A DNA stretch of 64,000 nucleotides from Telluria antibiotica (GTDB lineage: Bacteria > Pseudomonadota > Gammaproteobacteria > Burkholderiales > Burkholderiaceae_D). The position numbers and the translations under genes were made by a program. A model generated the notes under the pieces. That model ran no database searches, had not been told where the DNA came from, and saw only the letters and a program-made list of their open reading frames with translations. Location: positions 186,001-250,000 of the forward strand of contig NZ_JAAQOM010000002.1 in assembly GCF_011682055.1 (NCBI RefSeq). Direction: 5' to 3'. Positions 36,904 to 45,443 of the stretch are shown here, in pieces (the first letter of the stretch is position 1; each line of letters begins with the position of its first letter).

Positions 36904-38916
36904 ATGAACCGACCGTACCTACCGATACCATCCGCTCCCGCGCCATACGCGCAGCCCGACGGCGCCCCGGCGTCCGAGCCAGACTTGCCCGCGTGCCGGG
37001 CCGCGTGGCGCCTCGTGTGCGACACGGGCCCGGCCACGCTGGCCGATGCGCCGCTGCTGCGCGCCGATCCTCTGCTTGCCGACGCGCTGCAGGACGCCTT
37101 CAATGCCGGCCGCCTGCCGGGCAGCCTGATCGAAACGGAAATCCGCCGCGCGCTGCTGGACGGCCCCACGGACGCCACCCTGCTGGCCGCCGTGCTGCTC
37201 GCGGCCGTCGCCCTCGACCGCTTCCGCGGCGGCCGCCGCGCCCTGCTGCTGGCCGATGCCTGCGCCCGGCGCGCGCGCCGGCCCGACGCGGGGCGCGTGG
37301 GCGGCGCCGTGCTGCGCGCCCACGCGACCCTCGTGCTGGCACGGCGCGCCCCGCTGCAGGACGCCGCGCTCGTGCAGGCCGAAGCCTGCCGCATCGAAGC
37401 GGGACGTCCGGATACGCTGGCGCGCAGCGCCGTGCTGTGGACGGGCGTGCGCCTGCTGTGCGGCGCGCCGCTCGCCGAATTGCAGCATTACGGCGAGGCC
37501 GTGCGGCTTGCCATCCCCGCCGGTACCGCGTCCGCCGCCACGCGCCAGCTGGACAGCCGCATCGCCCTGTTCCGTGCCCTCGCCGACGGCACGCACGCGC
37601 CGTTCGTCCCGGCCGTGGCGCCGGACGCGATGCAGTTCGGCTGCTGGCTCGGCTGCCTGCAGGCGGCGTGGCTGCGTGGCCGGATGGGCGCCGCGCGCGC
37701 GGCGCTGGCCGCGGCCCGCCAGCTCGTCACGCCGCTCACGCCGCCGTGCGAACTGCTGCCGTATCACCTGTTCGGCGCGCTGACACTGGCCCGCGTGCCG
37801 GGCGTGCCCGGCGCGACGGCGCAGTTGCGCGTGCACCGCCGGGCACTGCGCGACTGGGCCCGCCGTGCTCCCGACCTCGCCGGCGCGATGGCGCTCCTCG
37901 CGGACGCGGCCGGGCACGATGCCGGCGGCGGCGTGCGCGCCCTCGCCGCCTACGAGCGCGCAGCCGCGCTGGCGCAGGCCAACGGCCAGGCGTGGCTTGC
38001 CGCGCTCGCGTGGGAGGGTGCGGTCGGCCTGTGCGCCCGCGAGGCGCTCGCCGGCGCGCTGCCGGGCTACCGCCGCCTCGCGCTGGACACGTGGCGCGAC
38101 TGGGGCGCGCACGGCCGCGTGCGCGACCTGGCGGCCGCCTGGGGCGCCGTCCCGGCCACGCTCGACCACGCCCAGCAGGCGCGCGCCGCGCGCGCGGACA
38201 CGGTCGGCGAGCTCGGCATCGCCATCGCGCACGAAGTGAATCAACCGCTGGCGGCGATCGTGCTGCACGCGGCGGCCGCGCGGCGCTGGCTGCGCCGCGC
38301 CCAGCCCGACACGGCACGCGCGCTCGAAGCGCTGGAACAGATCAGCACGTGCGGGCGCCAGGCCGGCGACATCGTGCGCAGCGTGCGCGGACTCGCGCGG
38401 CGCGAGGGCGAGGCCGCCAGCGCGTTCGCGCTCGACGCGGCCGTCGCCGAGGTGGCCCAGTTGCTGCGCGCGCTGATGGTGCGCCAGAACGTGCAACTGG
38501 ACACCCGCCTGCAGCTGCCGGACCGGCAACTCCACGCGAGCCGTGCGCAGATCCAGCAAGTGCTCATCAACCTGCTGCTGAACGGGATCGAGGCGCTGGC
38601 CGGCGTCAGCGACCGGCCCCGCCGCATCGTGCTCGAATCGGCGCCCGCCGGCCCCGCCCTCGTCGAACTGCGCGTGCGCGACAACGGCCCCGGCATCGCG
38701 CCCGCCGATCGCGAGCGCATCTTCGACGCCCTGTATTCCACCAAGCCGCAAGGCACGGGCGTCGGCCTGTCGATCAGCCGGGCCATCGTCGCAGCGCACG
38801 GCGGCCGTATCGAATGCCTGCCCGCCGAGCCGCACGGCGCCCTGTTCCGCGTCGTGCTGCCCGTGCGCGGCGCCGAACGCGCGGCAGCGCCGTCCGCGAC
38901 CCGGGACCATGCATGA
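36904..38916 (+). CDS. Sensor histidine kinase (soluble, long N-terminal helical domain)
   Basis: About 670 residues when started at MNRPYLPIPSAP (36904); an in-frame ATG at 36769 would add 45. The first ~430 residues are Ala/Leu/Arg-rich helices, perhaps repeat-like sensor helices. HisKA follows with the phospho-acceptor in AIAHEVNQPLAAIVLHA, then HATPase_c with N box QVLINLLLNGIEAL, G1 RDNGPGIAPADRER and G2 GTGVGLSISRAIVAAHGG. No membrane segment is evident. The FixL/NodV-like HEVNQPL form pairs with FixJ-type response regulators, and one is encoded at 41999-42622. Confidence 0.87.
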   Translation: MNRPYLPIPSAPAPYAQPDGAPASEPDLPACRAAWRLVCDTGPATLADAPLLRADPLLADALQDAFNAGRLPGSLIETEIRRALLDGPTDATLLAAVLLAAVALDRFRGGRRALLLADACARRARRPDAGRVGGAVLRAHATLVLARRAPLQDAALVQAEACRIEAGRPDTLARSAVLWTGVRLLCGAPLAELQHYGEAVRLAIPAGTASAATRQLDSRIALFRALADGTHAPFVPAVAPDAMQFGCWLGCLQAAWLRGRMGAARAALAAARQLVTPLTPPCELLPYHLFGALTLARVPGVPGATAQLRVHRRALRDWARRAPDLAGAMALLADAAGHDAGGGVRALAAYERAAALAQANGQAWLAALAWEGAVGLCAREALAGALPGYRRLALDTWRDWGAHGRVRDLAAAWGAVPATLDHAQQARAARADTVGELGIAIAHEVNQPLAAIVLHAAAARRWLRRAQPDTARALEALEQISTCGRQAGDIVRSVRGLARREGEAASAFALDAAVAEVAQLLRALMVRQNVQLDTRLQLPDRQLHASRAQIQQVLINLLLNGIEALAGVSDRPRRIVLESAPAGPALVELRVRDNGPGIAPADRERIFDALYSTKPQGTGVGLSISRAIVAAHGGRIECLPAEPHGALFRVVLPVRGAERAAAPSATRDHA

Positions 38917-38977
38917 GTCGCAGCGGGGCGCGCACCAACGCCACGGATATGTCAACATACCTACCTGGAGAGACCCC

Positions 38978-40840
38978 ATGAACACACCTGCCGTCGCCGA
39001 CCTGATCCTCACCAACGGCCGCTTCCACACGCTGGACCGGTCCAACCCGCAGGCCGACGCGGTCGCCATCGCCGACGGCCGCTTCGTCGCCGTCGGCTCG
39101 GCGGCCGACGTGATGCGCCACCGCGCCGACAGCACGCGCGTCGTCGACCTTGACGGCCATACCGTGATCCCCGGCCTGAACGATTCGCACCTGCACCTGA
39201 TCCGCGGCGGCCTCAATTACAACCTCGAACTGCGCTGGGAAGGCGTGCCGTCGCTGGCCGACGCGCTGCGCCTGCTGCGCGCGCAGGCGCAGCGCACGCC
39301 GAGCCCGCAATGGGTGCGCGTGGTGGGCGGCTGGAACGAGTTCCAGTTCGCCGAGCGGCGCATGCCCACGATCGAGGAGCTGAACGCGGCCGCGCCGGAC
39401 ACGCCCGCGTTCGTGCTGCACCTGTACGACCGCGCGCTGCTGAACCGCGCCGCACTGCGGGCCGTCGGCTACGACAAATCCACGCCCAACCCGCCCGGCG
39501 GCGAGATCGTGCGCGACGCCGCGGGCAACCCGACGGGCATGCTCATCGCGCGCCCGAACGCCATGATCCTGTACGCCACGTTAGCGAAAGGCCCGAAACT
39601 GCCCCTCGACCAGCAGATCAATTCGACGCGGCACTTCATGCGCGAACTGAACCGCCTGGGCCTGACGAGCGCCATCGACGCCGGCGGCGGCTTCCAGAAT
39701 TATCCCGAGGATTACCAGGTCGTCGAGCAGCTGGCCGCGCAGGACCAGCTGACGATCCGCATCGCCTACAACCTGTTCACGCAGAACAAGGGCCGTGAGC
39801 TCGACGATTTCAAGACGTGGACGGAGATGGTGACGCCGGGCCAGGGCGACGACTGGTATCGCCACAACGGCGCCGGCGAGATGCTCGTGTTTTCCGCCGC
39901 CGACTTCGAGGACTTCCTGGAACCGCGCCCCGACCTGCCGGCCGGGATGGAAGCGGAGCTGGAGCAGGTCGTGCGCCACCTCGTCGCCAACCGCTGGCCG
40001 TTCCGCCTGCATGCGACGTACGACGAGTCGATCTCGCGCATGCTGGACGTGTTCGAGAAGGTCGACCGCGACATCCCGTTCGCCGGCCTGCGCTGGATGT
40101 TCGATCACGCCGAGACCATCACGCCGCGCAACATCGAGCGTGTGAAAGCGCTGGGTGGCGGCATCGCGATCCAGCACCGCATGGCGTTCCAGGGCGAGTA
40201 CTTCGTCGAGCGCTACGGCGCCCGGGCGGCGGAGACCACGCCGCCGATCAAGCGCATGCTGGACGCGGGCGTGCCCGTCGGCGCCGGCACGGATGCGACG
40301 CGCGTGGCCAGCTACAACCCGTGGACGGCGTTGTACTGGCTCGTGTCCGGCCGCACCGTCGGCGGATTGCGCCTGTACGATGCGGGCAGCCGCCTCGATC
40401 GCCACACGGCGCTCGAACTGTGGACGGCGGGCAGCGCATGGTTCTCCAGCGAGCAAGGTCACAAGGGCCGCATCCAGCCTGGCATGCTGGCCGACCTCGC
40501 GGTGCTGTCGGCCGACTACTTCCGCGTGGACGAGGAGGCGATCAAGGCGATCGAATCCGTGCTGACCGTCGTCGGCGGACGCATCGTGTTCGGCCAGGGA
40601 GCATTCGATAAACTGGCGCCGCCCGCGCTGCCCGTGCTGCCCGAATGGTCGCCCGTCGCGAAGGTGCCGGGCCATTACCGCCCCGTGCCGCAAGCGGCCG
40701 TCGCAAAGCTGCCGCACCAGTGCCGCGGCGCGTGCGCCGTGCACGCGCACGCGCACGACCGCGCGCGCAAGTCGGACGTGCCCGTGTCGGACTTCAGCGG
40801 CTTCTGGGGCGCGTTCGGCTGCAGCTGCTTCGCGTTTTAA
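38978..40840 (+). CDS. YtcJ-like metal-dependent amidohydrolase with Cys/His tail
   Basis: This 620-residue TIM-barrel enzyme has the metal-binding GLNDSHLHLIRGG, the YtcJ-type WVRVVGGWNEFQF, HATYDESI, FDHAETI and GAGTDATRVASYNPW. Amidohydrolase_3 members hydrolyse amide, ester or formyl groups; the substrate is unknown. The last ~50 residues (LPHQCRGACAVHAHAHDRARK to GCSCFAF) are unusually Cys/His-rich and lie beyond the normal fold, perhaps a metal site. CTGGAG precedes the ATG. It lies 61 bp after the sensor kinase and 12 bp before the YoaK-like gene. Confidence 0.88.
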   Translation: MNTPAVADLILTNGRFHTLDRSNPQADAVAIADGRFVAVGSAADVMRHRADSTRVVDLDGHTVIPGLNDSHLHLIRGGLNYNLELRWEGVPSLADALRLLRAQAQRTPSPQWVRVVGGWNEFQFAERRMPTIEELNAAAPDTPAFVLHLYDRALLNRAALRAVGYDKSTPNPPGGEIVRDAAGNPTGMLIARPNAMILYATLAKGPKLPLDQQINSTRHFMRELNRLGLTSAIDAGGGFQNYPEDYQVVEQLAAQDQLTIRIAYNLFTQNKGRELDDFKTWTEMVTPGQGDDWYRHNGAGEMLVFSAADFEDFLEPRPDLPAGMEAELEQVVRHLVANRWPFRLHATYDESISRMLDVFEKVDRDIPFAGLRWMFDHAETITPRNIERVKALGGGIAIQHRMAFQGEYFVERYGARAAETTPPIKRMLDAGVPVGAGTDATRVASYNPWTALYWLVSGRTVGGLRLYDAGSRLDRHTALELWTAGSAWFSSEQGHKGRIQPGMLADLAVLSADYFRVDEEAIKAIESVLTVVGGRIVFGQGAFDKLAPPALPVLPEWSPVAKVPGHYRPVPQAAVAKLPHQCRGACAVHAHAHDRARKSDVPVSDFSGFWGAFGCSCFAF

Positions 40841-40852
40841 ACGGAGGCGAAC

Positions 40853-41554
40853 ATGTCCATGAAACCTTCCGACCTGATGCTCGGCGTCGGCCTGGGCCTC
40901 CTGGCCGGCTACATCGACACGTCCGCGTTCGTCGGCCTGTACGGCCTGTTCACGGCGCACGTGACGGGTAACTTTGTCCTCATCGGCAGCGAGCTCGCGC
41001 GGCCGTCGCATGCCGGCGTGCTGCCGCTGAAATTCCTCGCGATCCCCGCGTTCGCGGCCGGCGTCGTCACGGCGCGCCTGATGGACGTGCGTTGCGCGCG
41101 TCTCGGCCACAATCCGGCGCGGCCGCTGCTGGGCATGCAGCTCGCGCTGCTGACGTTGTTCATGGCGGCTGGCATCGCCGCGTCGCCGCTGGCCGGACCG
41201 GAGGCGCCGCTGGTCCTCGCGACGGGCATGTTCGGCACAGCGGCGATGGGCGTGCAGAACGCCGTCGGCAAGCTGCAGCTGGGCCGCGTCGCGCCGACGA
41301 CGGTCATGACGGGCAACGTGACGGAACTGCTGATCGACATGACGGACCTCGCCTGCGGCCGCGCCACGCCGGCCGTCAAGGCGCGCTTCGCGAAATTCTT
41401 CTGGCCCGTGCTGGCGTTCGCCGCCGGCTGCGTCGCGGGCGGCACCGCGTGGATGACGTTCGGGTTCTGGTGCCTGCTGCCGGCGCTCGTGCTGCTCGCG
41501 TGGCTCGTGCTGCTCGACTGGCCGGCAGTCGAGGCGGCGCCCGCGGCGGCTTGA
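40853..41554 (+). CDS. YoaK-family (DUF1275) membrane protein
   Basis: This 233-residue protein has about six hydrophobic segments. It carries the family's N-terminal motif (GLLAGYIDTSAFVGLYGLFTAHVTGNFVLIG) and the central repeat-like GMQNAVG-type segment (AAMGVQNAVGKLQLGRVAPTTVMTGNVTELL). DUF1275 proteins are uncharacterised inner-membrane proteins, possibly transporters. ACGGAGG lies 6 nt before the ATG. It is co-directional with and 12 bp after the amidohydrolase, so probably in one operon. Confidence 0.88.
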   Translation: MSMKPSDLMLGVGLGLLAGYIDTSAFVGLYGLFTAHVTGNFVLIGSELARPSHAGVLPLKFLAIPAFAAGVVTARLMDVRCARLGHNPARPLLGMQLALLTLFMAAGIAASPLAGPEAPLVLATGMFGTAAMGVQNAVGKLQLGRVAPTTVMTGNVTELLIDMTDLACGRATPAVKARFAKFFWPVLAFAAGCVAGGTAWMTFGFWCLLPALVLLAWLVLLDWPAVEAAPAAA

Positions 41555-41562
41555 TGCCTGCG

Positions 41563-41971
41563 CCACGCGCGACGCTTGCATCTACGCGACGTTACGCGTG
41601 GGCGGAGGGCCGCCCACCCTACGCAATAACGCCGGGCCTGCGCCGCGGGCCACGGGCCAGTAGGGTGGGCACCCCGTGCCCACGCGGGCCGCGTGCATCG
41701 ACGCGACGTTACGCGTGGGCGGAGGGCCGCCCACCCTACGCAATAACGCCGGGCCTGCGCCGCGGGCCACGGGCCAGTAGGGTGGGCACCCCGTGCCCAC
41801 GCGGGACGCGTGCATCGACGCGACGTTACGCGTGGGCGGAGGGCCGCCCACCCTTCGCAATAACGTCGGGCCTGCGCCGCGGGCCACGGGCCAGTAGGGT
41901 GGGCACCCCGTGCCCACGCGGGACGCGTGCATCGACGCGACGTTACGCGTGGGCGGAGGGCCGCCCACCCC
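41563..41971. repeat. 117-bp tandem repeat, about 3.5 copies
   Basis: The word GACGTTACGCG recurs at 41588, 41705, 41822 and 41939, an exact 117-bp period. Copies differ at only a few positions (e.g. CCCTACGC versus CCCTTCGC). Each unit contains two palindromic modules: GTGGGC-GGAGGGCC-GCCCAC, and GTGGGCACCCC-GTGCCCAC preceded by TAGG. The same modules recur as a single compound palindrome at 48605-48680. Long open frames run through the repeat on both strands only because 117 is a multiple of 3 and stop codons are rare. Confidence 0.92.
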
Positions 41972-41998
41972 AACGCATTCGCGACGGCCGCCTGCGTT

Positions 41999-42622
41999 CT
42001 AACGCCGGCGCGCGCTCTCGATGCCGAGCCGCTCGGCCATGCGCACCAGTTCGGCCAGTGTACGCGTCTGCATCTTCTGCATCAGGTTGCGCTTGTGCAC
42101 CTTGGCCATGATCTCGCTGATGCCCATCGCGTCGGCGATCTGCTTGTTCAGGAGCCCGCCGATCGCGAGGCCGAAGACTTCGCGTTCGCGCGGCGTGAGC
42201 TGGGCGTGGCGGCGCGCCAGCTCGTCGGCCTCGCGTCGCGCGTCGATGCGGCTCGCGTCGCCGGCCAGCGCCTCGTCGACGGCCGCGAGCAGCGCATCCG
42301 GATCGACGGGCTTCGTGAGGAATTCATTGGCACCCGCCTTCATCGCCGCGACGGACAGCGGGATCGTGCCGTGGCCGGTCAGGAAGATCACGGGCAGCGC
42401 GAGGTGGCGCGCGGCCATGTGCTGCAGCACGCTCATGCCGTCCAGGCGCGGCATCTGCATGTCGAGGATCAGGCAGGCCGGCACGGACGGCGCGGGTTGC
42501 GCGAGGAACTCGGCCGCGTCGGCGAACGCGTGCACGGCGTGGCCGGCCGCTTCGAGCAGGTCCGCGACGCCCTGGCGCACGTGCGCGTCGTCATCCACCA
42601 CGATCACCATCCGCTCGCTCAT
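41999..42622 (-). CDS. FixJ/NarL-type response regulator
   Basis: This 207-residue protein has a receiver domain (VIVVDDDAHVRQGVADLLEAAG; phospho-Asp54 in LILDMQMPRLDG; Thr/Lys switch in FLTGHGT and FLTKPVD). A LuxR-type HTH follows (LTPREREVFGLAIGGLLNKQIADAMGISEIMAKVHKRNLMQKM). The FixJ-like architecture pairs with HEVNQPL kinases such as that at 36904. AAGGAGAGG precedes the start at 42622. It is last in a three-gene minus-strand unit with a stand-alone receiver and an XapX protein. Confidence 0.92.
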   Translation of the reverse strand: MSERMVIVVDDDAHVRQGVADLLEAAGHAVHAFADAAEFLAQPAPSVPACLILDMQMPRLDGMSVLQHMAARHLALPVIFLTGHGTIPLSVAAMKAGANEFLTKPVDPDALLAAVDEALAGDASRIDARREADELARRHAQLTPREREVFGLAIGGLLNKQIADAMGISEIMAKVHKRNLMQKMQTRTLAELVRMAERLGIESARRR

Positions 42623-42684
42623 GCCTGCCTCTCCTTGAGGCGCAAGCATAGCGGAAAACGTGCGGTCCTGCGGACGGCCCGGCA

Positions 42685-43080
42685 TCAATGCTGCAGGTCG
42701 GGCCGCGCCGGGATCGCATCGATCAGCGCCAGCAGGCGGTCCGGATCGACGGGCTTGTGCAGCAGCGACAGCGCGCCCGCGGCGGCGGCGCGCCGGGCCA
42801 GCGCAGGATCGTCGTCGCCCGTGACGAAGATGACGGGGAGGCACGGCGCCAGCGCGTGCAGGCGTTCGCACAGTGCGAAGCCGTCCGGCTCGCCGATGTG
42901 GATGTCGAGGACGGCGCAATGGACGTGCGTGGGGTCGGCGCCGCGCAGCACGGCGGCGGCGCCGGCATACCCCAGCGCCGCGTAGCCGGCCGCGCGCAGC
43001 AGCCCGAGCAGGCCGCCGCGGACGGTGTCGTCGTCGTCCGCCACGAGCACGATCTGGCCGGCCTCAGGCGGCGCGGTCAT
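42685..43080 (-). CDS. Stand-alone receiver-domain response regulator
   Basis: This 131-residue protein is a single receiver domain: acidic pocket LVADDDDTVRGG, phospho-Asp59 in AVLDIHIGEPDG, and Thr/Lys switch in FVTGDDD and LLHKPVDPD. No output domain follows. Such CheY-like proteins act as phosphate sinks or intermediates; here it may tune the kinase-FixJ pair. It overlaps the XapX gene by 17 bp and lies 62 bp upstream of the FixJ-type gene. Confidence 0.88.
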   Translation of the reverse strand: MTAPPEAGQIVLVADDDDTVRGGLLGLLRAAGYAALGYAGAAAVLRGADPTHVHCAVLDIHIGEPDGFALCERLHALAPCLPVIFVTGDDDPALARRAAAAGALSLLHKPVDPDRLLALIDAIPARPDLQH

Positions 43081-43339
43081 CGTGCGCCCGCGCCCGGGGT
43101 GCCTCCGGCGGCGGTGCGATGCCGCTGATCCGGCTCACGCATTCGGCGCGGAACCACGACACGGTGACGGGCTCGCCGGACATCAGGCGCTTGGCGATGG
43201 GCACGGCCTGCTCGCCGACGAGCATGCCGAACAGGCCGATGAGGGCGATCGCCGGCGGCGCGGGCGACCGCACCTGTAGCAAGGCATAGATGCAGCCGAC
43301 CAGCAGGCCGGCCGCCAAGGACACGAGGTAGAACTTCAT
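43064..43339 (-). CDS. XapX-domain membrane protein
   Basis: This 91-residue protein has the XapX (DUF1427) block MKFYLVSLAAGLLVGCIYALLQVRSPAPPAIALIGLFGMLVGEQ, two hydrophobic helices flanking the RSPAPP motif, then a ~40-residue polar tail. The family is of unknown function. The start at 43339 opens exactly on the motif. It overlaps the receiver gene downstream, so the three minus-strand genes are co-translated. Confidence 0.85.
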   Translation of the reverse strand: MKFYLVSLAAGLLVGCIYALLQVRSPAPPAIALIGLFGMLVGEQAVPIAKRLMSGEPVTVSWFRAECVSRISGIAPPPEAPRARAHDDRAA

Positions 43340-43430
43340 GCTTCCCCCTGGTGGTTGAATGACGGGAGCGGCCTCGCGCGGGTGGGCGCGGGCCGCGGAG
43401 ACGCGCGCGGGCTTGCCGCGCGCGCTGAAA

Positions 43431-44117
43431 TCAGCGCGCCGGGACCGGCGCGAGCGTCTCGTGGCTGGCGGTGCCGCGCTGGGGCGCGTTGTGCACCATC
43501 GTGTACGCGTAGTCGATGCCCATGCCGTACGCGCCCGAGTGTTCCTTGGCAATGCCGACGACGGCGTCGTACGTGTCCTTGTGTGCCCAGTCGCGCTGCC
43601 ACTCCAGCAGCACCTGCTGCCAGGTGACCGGCACGACGCCGGCCTGGATCATGCGCTGCATGGCGTAGTCATGGGCTTCCTTCGACGTGCCGCCCGACGC
43701 GTCGGCGACCATGTAGATCTCGTAGCCGCCTTCCAGCATCGCGCACAGGGCGAACGTGGTGTTGCAGACTTCCGTCCACAGGCCGGCGACGACGACCTTC
43801 CTGCGGCCGTTTGCGGCCAGCGCGTCGCGCACTTTCTGGTCGTCCCACGAGTTCATCGACGTGCGCTCGAGGATGGGCAGGCCGGGGAAGACGTCCAGCA
43901 GTTCCGGGTAGGTGTAGCCGGAGAAGCCCTGCGTCTCGACGGTGGTGATGGTTGCCGGGATGTTGAACGCGGCGGCGGCCTTGGCCAGCCCCACGGTGTT
44001 GTTCTTCAGCGCCTGGCGGTCGATCGACTGGACGCCGAACGCCATCTGCGGCTGGTGGTCGATGAAGATGATCTGGCTGTTCTGCGGCGTCAGCACTTCG
44101 AGTTTTGGATTGTTCAT
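43431..44117 (-). CDS. YcaC-like isochorismatase-family hydrolase
   Basis: This 228-residue cysteine hydrolase has catalytic Asp20 in IIFIDHQPQMAFG and nucleophile Cys118 in VVVAGLWTEVCNTTFA. The typical HDYAMQRMIQAGVVPVTWQQVLLEWQRDW C-terminal block matches YcaC. YcaC-type enzymes are octameric hydrolases of uncertain substrate. It is divergent from the AraC gene and upstream of the xapX-receiver-fixJ unit. The CCTATACGTTCG motif lies ~94 bp before its ATG. Confidence 0.9.
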   Translation of the reverse strand: MNNPKLEVLTPQNSQIIFIDHQPQMAFGVQSIDRQALKNNTVGLAKAAAAFNIPATITTVETQGFSGYTYPELLDVFPGLPILERTSMNSWDDQKVRDALAANGRRKVVVAGLWTEVCNTTFALCAMLEGGYEIYMVADASGGTSKEAHDYAMQRMIQAGVVPVTWQQVLLEWQRDWAHKDTYDAVVGIAKEHSGAYGMGIDYAYTMVHNAPQRGTASHETLAPVPAR

Positions 44118-44210
44118 GGGACGATCCTCTGATGGTGATGGGCATGGGTGGATGGGCGGTGGTGCACCGGCAAGCCATGGTAGTCCCGCCCTCTCCCCGT
44201 CGCCAGTATC

Positions 44211-44222
44211 CGAACGTATAGG
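44211..44222 (-). promoter_or_regulatory. 12-bp motif CCTATACGTTCG upstream of the YcaC-like gene
   Basis: This is the exact second copy of the 12-mer at 35771-35782, read on the minus strand. It lies ~94 bp before the YcaC-like start and ~67 bp before the divergent AraC start. The flanks share further letters (TTCGgATaCTgg versus TTCGtATgACTag). Confidence 0.5.
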
Positions 44223-44288
44223 CGCGGGGCCCTGCCATAGGGCATGCATATGTGTCTTCGTGGCCACGAACATGTTACGATCGTTGCC

Positions 44289-45161
44289 ATGATGACTCTC
44301 CACGACCTCAGACACCTCGCCATGCGCCACGCCGGCACCGGCCCGGACTGCGTCGTGCCCGGCCTGCGCATCCGTGCCGTCACGGCGCCGACGATGCCGA
44401 TGAGCGGCATCGAGGAACCGATGTTCGCGCTGATCCTGCAGGGCCGCAAGCGCTCGACGATCGGCGGCCGCACGTACGAATACGGCCCGGGCGATTGCGT
44501 GATCGTGTCGCTGACGATGCCGTCGACGGGCCAGGTCGTCGTCGCCAGCGAGGACGAGCCGTATGTCGGCGTCGCCCTCACCTTGCGCCCCGCCGAGATC
44601 GCGGGCCTGATCGTCGAGGCGCAGGCCGAGGCGCCGCCGGACGCCGTGCCGATGGCAGTGCATGCGGCGTCCGCGCCGCTGCTGGACGCGGTCGGGCGCC
44701 TCGTCGCGCTGCTCGACCATCCGGACGACGTGCGCATCCTGCGTCCGCTGCTGGAAAAGGAGATCCTGTGGCGGCTGCTGTCGGGCCCGCACGGTCCGAT
44801 GCTGCGCGAAGTGGGCCTGGCCGACAGCCGCGCGTCGCGCATCGGCCGCGCGATCCGCTGGCTGCAGCAGCACTACGCGGAACCCGTGTCGACCCAGCAG
44901 CTGGAAGCCGTGAGCGGCATGAGCGCGTCGTCGCTGTTCCGCCACTTCAAGGACTTCACGTCGCTGAGCCCCCTGCAATACCAGAAGCAGATCCGCCTGC
45001 ACGAGGCGCGTGCCCGACTCGCCGCCGCCAGCTGCGACGTGGCAGCCGTCGCGTACCAGGTGGGCTATGAAAGCCCGTCGCAGTTCACGCGCGAGTACAG
45101 CCGCATGTTCGGGCGGCCGCCGCGCGATGATCTTCGGCGCGTGCGCGAGCCGGCCGTATGA
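44289..45161 (+). CDS. AraC-family transcriptional regulator
   Basis: This 290-residue protein has an AraC_N-type ligand domain (GLRIRAVTAPTMPMSGIEEPMFALILQGRKRSTIGGRTYEYGPGD). The C-terminal double HTH follows (LQQHYAEPVSTQQLEAVSGMSASSLFRHFKDFTSLSPLQYQKQIRLHEAR, then VAYQVGYESPSQFTREYSRMFGRPP). It is divergent from the YcaC-like hydrolase, which it probably regulates. Its stop overlaps the start of a broken DUF1993 gene (ATGA). Confidence 0.9.
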   Translation: MMTLHDLRHLAMRHAGTGPDCVVPGLRIRAVTAPTMPMSGIEEPMFALILQGRKRSTIGGRTYEYGPGDCVIVSLTMPSTGQVVVASEDEPYVGVALTLRPAEIAGLIVEAQAEAPPDAVPMAVHAASAPLLDAVGRLVALLDHPDDVRILRPLLEKEILWRLLSGPHGPMLREVGLADSRASRIGRAIRWLQQHYAEPVSTQQLEAVSGMSASSLFRHFKDFTSLSPLQYQKQIRLHEARARLAAASCDVAAVAYQVGYESPSQFTREYSRMFGRPPRDDLRRVREPAV

Positions 45162-45435
45162 CGGGCGCCCTGCCCGTCACGCCGGCCCGGCTCTTCCTGC
45201 ATTACCTGAACAGGCTCGACGCCTTGCTGGAAGCGGCCGAGGCGTTCGACGCGGGCGGCGCGGCGCGGCGCCTCCATCCCGACATGTTCCCGCTGCCGCA
45301 GCAGCCGTGCCCAACTTCTTTTTCCACTATTCGATGGTGTACGCGATCGCGCGCCAGGCCGCCGTGCCGGTCGGGAAATCGGAATTCGACGGCTATCACC
45401 GCTACCCGTCAGGTTTCACGTTCGCGGCGCAGTGA
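45158..45435 (+). pseudogene. DUF1993 protein remnant with internal deletion and frameshift
   Basis: The first frame starts MTGALPVTPARLFLHYLNRLDALLEAAEAF and reaches HPDMFPLPQQ, the usual N-terminal part of DUF1993. The conserved C-terminal end then appears in another frame (PNFFFHYSMVYAIARQAAVPVGKSEFDGY to AAQ, TGA at 45435). Some 75-80 residues that normally lie between are absent. The join falls within 45298-45315. The intact family is ~165-175 residues, of unknown function. Confidence 0.75.
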
Positions 45436-45443
45436 CGATCCCG

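Noticed and set aside
41563..41971. CRISPR array
   Set aside because: Units are contiguous 117-bp copies with no unique spacers and no cas genes.
40909..41973. 354-residue - strand frame with a 39-residue protein repeat
   Set aside because: Produced by the 117-bp DNA repeat (117 is a multiple of 3) and the antisense of yoaK. The repeat is explained as a nucleic-acid element and nothing supports translation.
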